DNA of 64,000 nucleotides from the NCBI GenBank assembly GCA_021014325.1, contig CM037474.1:8681130-8745129 (forward strand), in the 5' to 3' direction. Origin of the DNA: Plazaster borealis (lineage: Eukaryota > Echinodermata > Asteroidea > Forcipulatida > Labidiasteridae). This document shows positions 1 to 12,800 of this stretch, one piece after another; position 1 is the stretch's first letter; each line of letters starts with the position of its first letter. Both the position numbers and the translations under genes were made by a program. The notes below the pieces were generated by a model, which was given only the letters and a program-made list of their open reading frames with translations, had not been told where the DNA came from and did no database searches.

Positions 1-721
1 GATAAAGAACAAGCATGGTGTGTTGACAAACACAAATGCCCCGCTGAAATTAATCTCATTTATCTTGACTGAGTTATTGCTCGGATAAAATTTCTTTTGT
101 TTTAGCCATAATGATCTTGACATCTGACCTAGGGGGTCCAAAAACAATAGGCTTTTGGGGGATCCCAAAGCCAATCCACACACCAAGTTTGGAGTTGATA
201 TGTCAAGTCCTTCTTGAGTTATCGCTCGGATAATGATTGCACACACACACATGCACACACAGAACAAGGCAAACACTGCCCCTTCAGCTTCGCTGGCATA
301 GCATAAAAACATTAGCTGGCATTTACAGTGGGAACAAGGCTCTATGTGAGCTTCATTGAGGTTGAACAAACACTGCTTAGACTCCCACAGTACTTTGTAC
401 CCAGCTCATTCACATGTAATTCCTGCCACTTTGTACATGTATTGCAGTTCATGAATGTGGCTAGCGAGTGTAATGTGGTAAAGCATGTGTACCTGCTTGC
501 CTATGGAGCCTTGGACAAGGCTAGAAAAAAGGAACAATGTGTCAAAATATCTTTGGATTAATTTTTATTGGCAAGGATCTAATTTGCTGAAAGTTCACTT
601 AACAAATTTTTCCTTGACCAAAGTATATGAATTATAATCCAGTAGTTTACCACTTTATTCAACAACAATAAGCACAAAGCTGTTGTTCATTACAAATGTT
701 GCTTGATAGACTAAAACTCAC
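1..721. other. RFT1 intron (3' of exon 12), degenerate repeat remnants
   Basis: Bases 1-262 carry an old dispersed-repeat fragment (a motif TTGAGTTATCGCTCGGATAA appears twice in variant form, near 70 and 213) followed by a short (CA)n run at 240-262. Nothing coding was found, and the expected terminal RFT1 exon is not recognisable. A strong polypyrimidine-AG near 528 on the minus strand does not open the RFT1 frame in the phase required. Confidence 0.4.
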
Positions 722-842
722 CTCAGAGAAACTTGTGATCAACCATGAGGCTCCATAAGTGAAGAGTACAGGTATGCTTGGTATCATGCCATACAGTGGC
801 TGGTATATGGTATCACTAAAGTAATGTACTACGTAATAAATG
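722..842 (-). CDS. RFT1: RFT1 coding exon 12
   Basis: Acceptor TTAACCCACAG, donor GTGAGT. Encodes [20 protein letters not shown] then [17 protein letters not shown], placed where human RFT1 has the [20 protein letters not shown] region and ends GVTAVSE. 121 nt; phase in 2, phase out 0. The final exon, which should carry a last hydrophobic span, was not found between 1 and 721 in the required phase 0. Confidence 0.9.
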
Positions 843-3800
843 CTGTGGGTTAAACATGTCATAAGTTAAATGTCAATACCTGCAATGGTCTCACACATCA
901 ACTAGACAAAATAACCAATGATTACAAAAGTTCTAAATTTTGAGTCTTACATGCTAATTCCTATCAAACATTGTAACCCACCGCCCTGCCAATGGACACA
1001 AATATACACACAACATAGAATATGCAGTCTACATCTCAATGTATATATCCATCAAATTGAGTATTAAGAAAACCAGACCATAGAGTTGATTGTCTCAGTT
1101 AATTATCGAACTTACTCACACTGTACTTGTTAATGACATCATTTTTGTTTTTGTTTGTCCAGGCATACCTACCCGCACAAGCTTTGGCTTTTCTGGCTAT
1201 GCCCCCATTTCCAATTATCTTCTTGTTGTTCTTTATTATTGTTATGATAATTCTTCTTCTTTTTTCTTTGATGGAGTGGAAATAATTGTCTTGAAATGAA
1301 ATGAAAAACTTTAAGATAAAATGTGGGGTTTTTTTCAATGAAAGTGAAGTTACATAACTTGAATCCACAATAATTATTAAAATATGTTGCATGTTGTTAG
1401 TGTTCAAAACTATATTTGAAAAGATGTGGTCATGAAAGATCCCATTTTTATAATATAGAAACTTGTTCACAATACAAGTTGGAAATGTTTCAATAGGCTA
1501 TTGTGTGTACATGTCTAAAACCGCAAATTCTTTAAACTGCAGTCTGAAACCCTTGGCTCAGAGAATCTGTTGTTAAGCATGAAACACTGTTGTCATTATC
1601 AAAGCTATATGTAGTTAAGCAGTTTTAACTTTGTACAAAATAATGACTTCATTAAGCAAGCAGTGAGTGGTAAAGACAATTGTTTGTACTCTTAAATTAT
1701 GTTAATGATGACAAAGGTAGAAGATCCTAGGCATACCTATGCATGATTCTGGCCATCATGTTAAGGCAGTTGGCTAGGATAAAACCAACACTACCTAGTG
1801 TCTTGGATAGATACCAGGAAGCTGACAAGAAGAAGACTGAAAACAGGAGCATTTTCTTGTTATACCTGCAGTCAAAATTAAACACATGAAACAAAAGAAT
1901 TGGATTTCTTCCAAAGACCCCTTGCACTGATGTCACAGGCAGCTAGTGGCTGCTTATGGTCTGCCATAATAATAACACTAAAAATAATAATACACATGAT
2001 TTAGTGTGTGTGTAAATTGTTGCAATATGCATAAAGTTGTTTATTGGCCTTTAACCGTTTGTGTGTTGCATTAAACGTTCCCGGATGTTAGCTGAAAACA
2101 GTGACTCGTGTCTACAATCTTGTGCATCTTTGACCAATGTGTATTACCGATGAGACATTAGCATATTGAAACATGGTGGCAGCGGTGAAGTATTCATCAT
2201 AGAACTCTTAGAAATACTTCTCTATAACAAAAAACTGAAAAAAGACCCGTCCAGAAAAAGGAAGGAAAATCTACCACCAGCGAGAGAGCTCCTCCGCCAC
2301 ATGCGTCCGGACCATAAACCAGATACCGTTCTACACTATACGCGTACTGTGTGTGTGCCGCCGTACGAACCAGCGACCGTCCGTAAGTCGAGTGATTTAA
2401 CCTCTTCTATACTGCTCATCTATACTGCTGTTTGGCATACAAAGATAAACAATGGGTCATGCTAAACCCCTCACCCATGTGTCTCCCCCACCTCAACTAA
2501 AGCTCAAAAAAATTCAATCGAAGAATGGAAAATGTTTAAACAGATGTATTCCAACTACTGCATCATAACTGAACTGAGCAAACATGACAAGGCTTATCAG
2601 AAGGCAGTTTTCCTTCATTCCATGGGCCCTGCTGGGGTAAAGATCTTCAACAGCCTTACCTTCTCTGAAGATGATAATAAGGATGACATTACCCTCATCC
2701 TGCAGAAGCTTGACCAATACATTATTGGTGAAGTGAACGAAACGTATGAGCGCTATGTCTTCAATAAGAGAGACCAAGAAGCAACGGAATCTATCAAAGC
2801 TTATATCTCAGCTCTCCGCATACTCGCTAAAACTTGCAACTTTTGTGATTGTCTACAAGATAGCCTACTTCGTGACCGAATTGTTCTAGGGATCCATGAC
2901 TCCCATACACGTAAACTTCTGCTACAAAAACGAAAATTCACTCTCAAGATGGCTCTTGATATCTGCAAGTCAGCGGAAGCAACCACTAATCAGCTGAAAT
3001 CCTTTGGTGAAACTGAAACTGAGACTGTTCATAAAGCCAACGAATGGAAATCTAAGAAAGATTCTGTCAAATCTAACAAGGAATCAGCTAAACCTACATG
3101 GAAACTCCCAACTATCACATGCAAATTCTGTGCTCCCAAACATATGAAAAAACCCCAACTCTGTCCCGCATGGGGAAAAAACTTGTAGCGTATGCAAACG
3201 AGACAATCACTTCAAGCAGTGCTGCAAATTCATTAAAGAGAAACGCAAAGTTCATGCACTAGACGACGTCTACATGTTTGACTCTAATGAATCACTGGAC
3301 TCGAGTGGCACTGAATCTATCAACTGTGCAGAGATTGTCAATGCTGTAGGAGACACCAAAAGTGCCCTCTTTGCTGAAATGATGCTCGATGGCAAGTCAA
3401 CGAAATTCCAAATAGACTCTGGAGCTACTGTCAATGTCTTGCCAAAGTAATGTGTCTGAATCCACAATTCAACCACATAACCTTACACTTAAATGTTCAA
3501 CCAGTCCACGCTTTAAGCCGTTAAAGATGGCATTCTTGCACCAGTTGACGAACCTACTGAATGGTGTAGTCGCATGGCAGTGACAGCAAAGAAAGTCTCC
3601 AATGATCTACGGTACTGTATCAAACCTTGTCCACTGAACAAAGTACTTCAAAGAGAATTGTACAAATTGCCGGTGATGGAAGACATCTTACCTGAACTTT
3701 CTCAAGCTAATATATTTTTAAAGCTGGATCTCCGATCTGGGTATCTACATTGTGTTCTTGATGACCAGAGTAGCCTGCTCCCCACTATGATGACGCCATT

Positions 3801-6800
3801 TAGCAGATACAGATGGAAAAGACTCCCATTTGGTCTGAAAGTCAGCTCTGAAATATTTTAGAAGTGGCTCCACCAGGCGTTTGTTGACCTCGAAGGCATA
3901 GAATGCGTTGCCGATGACATCATAGTTGTTGGTGTTGGAGAAACAACTGATGAGGCAGAACAAAGCCACAATGCAAGGCTAAAACAACTCCTCCACAGAA
4001 AAAGGCATCAAACTCAATGGAGAAAAGTCAGAGATCAAATCCTCAAGCATCAACTTCATGGGACATGTTGTCACCAGTGAAGGTCTGAAAATTGATGCTA
4101 AAAAAGTTGAAGCCATCACTAAGATGAGTAATCCAACCAACCCCGTAGAGATACAAAGACTCCAAGGAAGTGTCACATATCTAGCCAAATTTCATCTGAG
4201 ACTATCAGAAGTTTTTGAACCAATCAGAAAACTCACACGAAAAGGCACAAAATACCAATGGACTGAAGAACATGACAGAGCAAAGGCTGACATCAAAACA
4301 CTGGTTACAACTGCACCAACACTGGCCTTCTATGATCCAAAGAGAGACTTGACCATACAATGTGATGCCAGTACATCTGGTCTTGGTGCAGCACTCCTAC
4401 AATACAAGGAAAACCCTTTGCTTATGCAAGTAGGGCGTTGCCCCCAACTGAGCAGAGATACTGTATGCCCAAATTGAGAAGGAAGCTCTTGCAATTGTGT
4501 TTGCATAGAAAGATTCCACCAATACACCTTCGGTCACAAAATAATAGTTGAAAGTGACTATAAGCCGCTGGAGACGATTGTCAAGAAACCACGATAAACC
4601 GTTCCCCCAGACGTCTCCAAGGCATACTGATGAGAATGTTGAATTATGACATAGAAATTATCTGGAAAAAAGGCACAGAGATGCATCTCGCAGATATGCT
4701 GTCCAGATCCTACCTACCTTACACTGATGGGTCAGACGACTTTGCTCAGGTCAATCTAGTTGATAACTTGAGTATTGGACCAGACAGACTACGTCAGGTA
4801 AAGGAAGAAACAGACAAAGATGAATCCCTGCAACTAATGAATGTGGGGATTCAACAAGAGTGGCCTGACACAAAAAACTTCCTCTCATCTCAAACGTTAC
4901 CATACTTCAACGTTCGGGATGAACTTTCCATTCACGATGGTCTAGTGTTCCGAGGGGAGCGTGTTGTAATACCAAGCTCACTAAGGGTAGAAATGACAAA
5001 GACAGTTCACAACTCTCATCTCGGTGAGAGAGTTCACTCAGAAGAGCACGTGAGTGTCTATACTGGCCAGGCATGTCTGCTGAGATCAAGCAGTTTGTAT
5101 CGAAATGTGACTCTTGTAGGTCATATGAGACAAAAAACCAGAAAGAAACACTCATGCCTCATGATCTACCACACCCCCCTTGGGAGGAAATTGGAATCAA
5201 TTTCCTAGAGTATGATGGTAAAGATTACCTTATAACCGTTGACTATCTGTCTAACTTCTGGGAAATAGACAGACTCCATGACCTGACCTCCAAAACTGTC
5301 ATAAAAAAGTTGAAAAGTCACTATGCAAGATATGGCATCCCAAACTCAGTAATCAGCAATGACTTCAGGAAACTCTCCAAGGTTTGGGATTTTGAACATT
5401 TCACTATCTCCCCCAAACATAGCAAAGCTAATGGTAAAGTGGAGTCAGCCAAATCTGACCCCTACATGGCACTTCTCGAACTGAGAAATACACCGACACA
5501 GGGAATCAATCGCCATCCGGTACAAAGACTGCATAGCCGGAGAACCAGAACCCTTTTTCCCACATCAGAAAGCCTGATGGTCTTGAATAGTGAGTGAGCC
5601 AAAATGAAACATCTCCAGAGAAAACAGACGGACAACTACAACAAACACACAAGACTTGCCATCGTTAGAAGAAGGAGATGTAGTACGTCTGAAACCATTC
5701 TGCCTAGGAGAAAAACAATGGCCCAGGGCCCTGATAAACAAAAGACTGGATGAGAGATCATATGAAATCGAAACCCAACAAGGACAGACTCTGAGACGCA
5801 ATCGTGTTAATCTGAGGAAGACACGTGAAGAACCACCAGTAATGCATGGTCACACACAAAAAAGACACTTGCATGCACCCACCACCACTTACCAATGCAT
5901 TAGCACACAGAAAACTTTGCCCCCGAAACAACGCCCAACCCCACATCTACCTGATGGATCTGGAGCGCCTAAACAACCCATACGCATGCCTAATAACATG
6001 GAAGACCTCCCAGAACAGCAACAAACAATGGTCCCAAACCCTGAGATAGACTTGTCCAAAACCAGATCTGGTAGACTGATCAAAGAATCGAGTAGATTGA
6101 AAGACTATGTGAAATACTGAGAATTGAGTTCAAACCAAAACCTAAGTTTACTATTCACAATAGTTGCTTGAGTTAAAAAAAGAAATTAATTAAACAAAAT
6201 TGTAATGGGTTTGTTTTCATTCAAAGGCATTTTTTAAAATGTGTGCCTTTCAAAAAACTAAATATAAGAAGATTTTTTGGTTTCTCACTGGAATCCCTCA
6301 TTTTGCTGAAAGAGAAAAAAATTGTTTCTCAAAAAAAATAATTGTTTTCTTTTTTTCTTTGGAGAAAACATGTTGTTATGCATTTCTGAAATTAATAGTT
6401 TTTCCAGTGTTCCAGTTGGAGTTCAATTGTTGAAGTTTTAAAAAATGCTTCTTCCTCAAAAAGAGGAGGATGTTGCAATATGCATAAAGTTGTTTATTGA
6501 CCTTTAACCTTAATTGTGTGTTGCATTAAATGTTCCCGGATGTTAGCTAAAAACAGTGACTCGTGTCTACAATCTTGTGCATCTTTGACCAATGTTTATT
6601 ACCCATATATGAGACATTAGCATATTGAAACATAAATGACATACCCCGCCTGTGTGTACTTCACAGTTAGTAACACACAGGGTACCTGACTCCCAAAATG
6701 GCACTACTAAGTTTATCATTGGTGATGACTTCAGGTGAATTGGATCAATATGGTTTGTCAGTGTTACTACTTTTACTACAATTTACTTCATTTGATCAAT

Positions 6801-9800
6801 TAGTATTGCATCAATAGAGGGCTGTTAAATTTACTTGTATGACCTAAAACCACACAGATGTTTGTATCATCCCTTGCATATCTAGCAGAGTGATGCTCCA
6901 GTGTAATTTTCAAAATCACATGAAACTATGTACAACTGTGCTGGACTGTAAAGTAAACACACTGTAATATGAACAGCTCCCTTACTTTTCAACATCATTT
7001 TGGCTCATTGAAGCAAACACAAATGCCTCTGTTGTTCCATTGATGGCAATAAGTAGGACATAGAAACAGTACCACCGAAGTAGTGATGGACCTGAACACA
7101 ACAAAGAAAAGCAAATTTTTCTTCGATAAATTTCAATTCATTCTTCAGTCTTTAAGAGATAATATATTGTTTTCACTGTATGGTTTTCAACAGCTTGTGT
7201 TTACTTTTTTGCTTGTTAATGTTTCTATGTTGATCGACCAGCCAATTTTTGTCATATTTGGGAAAAAGGTTATTGGTTTCTTCAAAGATAACACAATGTA
7301 ATTCAAATGGAAATTTCAAAAAAAGGTTTAATGGCTCGACGTTTCGACGCTAGCAGAGTCTTTCTCAAAGGCTAACTGATCGTTTATTCTGAATGGGCTG
7401 AGCACTGGTGATTTGGGGAATTTTGCCAATAATAATGACGAAACTTAAGTCTGATACAATAGTTATTGAAAGGACTATTAAACAAGAACTTTGGATGATA
7501 CATGGATTGCTTTGGTTATGTAGTTATGTCGAAGATATTTGCTTACTCAAGCTAATTGATTCACACAGAGATGGTTAACGGTTGAGCCATTGGTTAATGT
7601 AACACTGTTCTTTTTAACACATGACTAAAACACTGCTCCCGTAGTTCTGCATGCCATGCATCAAACTCACCTGAGCCAGAGCTGAGCAGGGATCCACCAT
7701 ATATATCCAGAAGCAAGTAAGAGTAAGCATAGCCAAAGACCAAGTTTGTGATACCTATCAGCACTACAAATTTCAGTAGGCACTTCAGTAGAGTAGAAGC
7801 TAATGTTATGGACTCCTGTAGTTCAATTAATTACATTCACAAGATTAGCATAGATCAGGATAACCATAAAACATGAATTTGTATATTTCAGCTTGGGAAC
7901 GGGCACCAGAGACCGTAACCTGGGGGGGAGCAGGGGGGCAAACTTAGGGGGGGGGCTTAAACAAAATCTATAAAAAAATTTTGTAACTGTGAAAAGCATT
8001 AACTTACTTTTACTTGAACGTGCTTGTATAGTGTGGCTGCTTGCGGTTTTTGGGCAGACAATGCATTTCTATTATAGCAAGTTTCCAAGCTTGTTCAGAT
8101 AAATAAATCCACATTTTGTTAACATTGCGAGATGGAAAGTGTATTGGGCTTTTTTTTGATGTGCCAGCTAATTATGATGATGGAAATTGAGTTTATTATT
8201 ATTTCGCAAAAACACATTGTAACAAATTGGGTGCAATGGTTTGGGTTGGGGAAAAAAAAAAACTGGGCAAACTGGGGGGGAAAAAAATAACTGGGGGGCA
8301 TTGCCCTTGCCCGCCGCGCCGCCGCTGCTTGGGAAGTTTGCATAATTTGCTTTATTCACAACATTTTAAAACAGAATGTTTTAAACCGGAATTCAGACTT
8401 AGATTGCATGGAGGTTAACTCATGTTTACCCTTTAATCAGGTTAATAGCTACTATCAAACCCAAGGCAGACTTTAGTGTGTTTAACTCAAAAATCCTTTC
8501 CATTCAAATTTGTCTGTATCAGGTCAATAATGTTTTTTCAATACCTTTGACTGTTTGTGTACTGGTATTCCTCTTTCTAACGTTTGTGAGAAAAACAAGT
8601 AGGTACTCTCTTCAATTGGGAAGAATATAAAGCGAGCAGCTAAAGAGCCCAGATTATTGATGGTATCATAGATTCCCTGATCTCCAAAACTCATCATGTC
8701 AAAAATAGTCATAATATATCTCTCTCCTGCCAAAGAAAAAAAAAAGGTTATGATATGTCACCATTATGATTAATTAAATGTCAAGGTACAAGCACATTTA
8801 TCTCTTTGTCTCTTCATAATGAATTAAACATTTGAACACCAAGTATTACCAGGTTGAGCTGTACACACTAAAAATCTACACTGTTTCACTGAAGATAAGA
8901 GCAAGCTGCATTTAAATGACATGTTGGGTTGCTTTGGTTGGTAAGATCTGGACTTGCACATCTGGTACTCTGTATTAATATTCATGCTTTAAAAAACCCT
9001 GTTGAGTTGTATTATACAACAACAATTTGAAAAAGACTAGTATGAGCCATCAGCAAGTCATGTGTAGGAAAAGAGATTCATTAATGTTATTTTCTTTCTA
9101 ACACTCTTTAAAATTGTTCCTAAAACAAACAAAACTGCAGCTTTCACATTAGTTCCTTCAACCACCTAAGAAACAATACTAGATAAAACAATAAACTGCA
9201 TATGTCATATACCTTCTGTGAGAATCTGCTTGAGGAAACCTTGCTTGAAAAAACTTAGTGTAAGATAAGCCTGCTGTGGATTTATCCACTGCTGGAAAAT
9301 AAAAGAGATACAGAGTAACAGCTATGGATTGAGCATGGCAACATTCTACATACCAAACACATAAAGGGAGATACAGAGTAACAGCTATGGATCGAGCGTG
9401 GCAACATTCTACATACCAAACACATAAAGGGAGATACAGAGTAACAGCTATGGATTGAGCATGGCAACATTCTACACACCAAACACATAAAGGGAGATAC
9501 AGAGTAACAGCTATGGATTGAGCATGGCAACATTCTACACACCAAACACATAAAGGGAGATACAGAGTAACAGCTATGGATTCAGCATGGCAACATTCTA
9601 CACACCAAACACATAAAGGGAGATACAGAGTAGCAGCTATGGATTGAGCATGGCAACATTCTACATACCAAACACATAAAGGGAGATACAGAGTAACAGC
9701 TATGGATTGAGCATGACAACATTCTACACACCAAACACATAAAGGGAGATACAGAGTAACAGCTATGGATTGAGCATGGCAACATTCTACATACCAAACA

Positions 9801-12800
9801 CATAAAGGGAGATACAGAGTAACAGCTATGGATTGAGCATGGCAACATTCTACACACCAAACACATAAAGGAGATACAGAGTAACAGCTATGGATTGAGC
9901 ATGACAACATTCTACACACCAAACACATAAAGGGAGATACAGAGTAACAGCTATGGATTGAGCATGGCAACATTCTACATACCAAACACATAAAGGGAGA
10001 TACAGAGTAACAGCTATGGATTGAGCATGACAACATTCTACACACCAAACACATAAAGGAGATACAGAGTAACAGCTATGGATTGAGCATGGCAACATTC
10101 TACACACCAAACACATAAAGGGAGATACAGAGTAACAGCTATGGATTGAGCATGGCAACATTCTACATACCAAACACATAAAGGGAGATACAGAGTAACA
10201 GCTATGGATTGAGCATGACAACATTCTACACACCAAACACATAAAGGGAGATACAGAGTAACAGCTATGGATTGAGCATGGCAACATTCTACATACCAAA
10301 CACATAAAGGGAGATACAGAGTAACAGCTATGGATTGAGCATGACAACATTCTACACACCAAACACATAAAGGGAGATACAGAGTAACAGCTATGGATTG
10401 AGCATGGCAACATTCTACATACCAAACACATAAAGGGAGATACAGAGTAACAGCTATGGATTGAGCATGACAATATTCTACACACCAAACAAATAAAGGA
10501 GATACAGAGTAACAGCTATGGATTGAGCATGGCAACATTCTACACACCAAACACATAAAGGAGATACAGAGTAACAGCTATGGATCGAGCGTGGCAACAT
10601 TCTACATTCGTGCAGCTTTCTATTCTAGTAAAAATAAGACATGTGACGTGCTCTAAACCAATCACAAGGCAGAATCTTTGTTAGGGGTGTTATACTATGA
10701 AACGTTTACTTCCCATTACCTCATTGGACACTTTATAAAGACAACTGCCTTAATTTAAAACTTGATAGTAAACCATATTCTTTACTATTTCTGTTTGCAT
10801 TTACTCGAGTGTGGAATGTTTTTCCAAACTGACGTTTCTATTTTCATTATTAGCTCTCAGTTTATAGTTTCTCATAAAATAATATTCATCTTTTCAAGAA
10901 AAAAACCTAACTTACTTCTTTTGACTGGAGTCTTGGGAAAATGTCCCTTACTGACTTGATGGGAAAATCATCATCCTCACTGCCTTTTGCCACAATATAA
11001 TAAATAATGTATCCATAATACGCACATAAGTGGATTGTTACATATCCTATCTGCAAGAAAAAGTAAAAGAAGATGAGACAATATTAATTGAATGACTCGA
11101 AAGGAGAATACCAATTTCAATGTTAAGATTCACAATGTCATGAAACGGGGTATCTTATGTTGTTTTGGGATGCCATTGATGTTGCTTCAGACTTACTCTG
11201 CAAGAAGCAAACAACATGGGCTATCACCAAAGGTAATTTAATATTCCATGCACTAAACATGAAATAGATTGTAAACAATATTTAGTTGAAGAGCTCCTTG
11301 TTTTTCCAAAAATATCCCTTCCACTATTTATTCAAACTTTATATTCAATGTTGTTGGGCCATTGTGATTAATGTATTTCTCTCCAAACAGGAATAAACAA
11401 GGTTGTGTCATGGTTCTTAGTTACAACCTATACCCTATACATGTTTATGTTGAATATGGGTGTACTGTGGGTGTTTCTAAGAAATGTGACATTGAGTTTC
11501 TGTCTTTTGGCAATCAACTTGGCGTTCTGACTTGAGCTGTCATCCTGTTAAGAGATACAGCTAGAATCACTACCATTGATGTGCTGAGACCAAACAACAA
11601 TTATTTTATTTAAATACAGGTTTTTAGTGTTACCCAATTTGAGATGACATAATTTTCCAACTGGGTGATACAATCAGAAGACCAAGCCGATCTAATGTTG
11701 ATAAGGAATTAGTATTTGAACATGAATTGTTTCTATGTTCATCTTCGACATATCTGCCAGTGTACCTTTTTTCTAGTCTTTATTTCTTCTGAGTTTCCTA
11801 AATTTGAACTTTTCCTATTGGAATTCTTTTTGTTGTTTTCTTTACTTTAACTTTCATTTGCATGTATTTATAGAGTCGTTTGTGTCAGATTCACAACGCA
11901 GAGTTTTTGAGTGGAATAATATCACTTTGTTTTTTTAACCCGGAAATCTTCATACTTACTGTTCAGTTTAATTTCTTTACTACTTTCATTGTATTAACAT
12001 ACTTTGTTGATAGTTTTACATCACATTAGTATATTTCTAGATATTCATCTAAAATTGCTGATTTAGACAGTATTATTTGGAGATTTGGTTGTCGTGAAAT
12101 ATGTTAAGAGAATGTTATCATCAACTTCATTAGCTGTTCCGACCTACTGTCGGAACAGGTTTTGTTTTCGTCAACATTTTTATTATTTTTATTATTATTA
12201 TTTTTATCTGCCTAAATCCCCGTAGCATTTGTACACAATTTTGTTTAAGTCTGAAAAAACTTAGTGAATATGAAAGACTTAGATCCTAAATCAAATTAAA
12301 GCTCAGTATGAAAACTAAACAATTATTGTAATAATGTTAATTTTTTTAATTATTTAGCCACTTTACAGCGATGTGGATATTTAATTAGCCGTGCTCAACT
12401 TTTGCGAATGTTCGCAGCGAAAACAGAGTTGTCACGTCAAATTGACATCAAATTTGCTTCGCATTCGCATTCGCAGGAAGTATGTACCGGGCTTTACCGT
12501 TCGCATTTATTATGGTCAAAATTTCTCGACACTTTTTGAGGTTGATTTTTTAACATTATATCCGAACAAGAATAATGTAGATGTTTAACCGGTGATCGGA
12601 TGGTTAACCGTGTGACCATCACAGGAGGTAGGCTTACAAAGCCTGAGCATTTACGGTTGTTTTTTCTAATTGTGTAACCGTTTCTGAAATGTTGGTAACA
12701 TGCGTTTCATGAACAAAAACCCCCCATTAACACAACCACTCAAACAATAAAAAACATTGGGTCTATATTGCACCATTTTGACTTTGCGCATTCGCCCTGC

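Larger units (their letters stand above)
2018..6632 (+). mobile_element. Decayed Ty3/gypsy-like LTR retrotransposon, complete ends
   Basis: Two similar short LTRs (2018-2173 and 6471-6632), each starting TGTTGCAATATG and ending GAAACA, enclose gag-pol remains. A 5-bp duplication TAAAT (2013-2017 and 6633-6637) flanks the element exactly. A primer-binding-like site, TGGTGGCAGCGG, follows the 5' LTR at 2173, and a polypurine tract AAAAGAGGAGGA precedes the 3' LTR at 6459-6470. The order gag, protease, RT, RNase H, integrase is Ty3/gypsy-like. It lies antisense in RFT1 intron 10. Many stops, frameshifts and internal deletions show that it is dead. Confidence 0.93.

Noticed and set aside
400..560. 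Terminal RFT1 exon
   Set aside because: A minus-strand frame with HMLYHITLAS looks mildly similar and has a good upstream pyrimidine tract, but the phase from exon 12 (0) does not match any suitable AG, and the hydrophobic C-terminus is lacking.
9179..10556. Long cysteine-rich minus-strand open frames (up to 291 codons) with 21-residue repeats
   Set aside because: They are the translation of the 63-bp minisatellite in all three minus frames. Any array with a unit divisible by three and few stops gives this. The true RFT1 exon 7 frame differs from the long frame.
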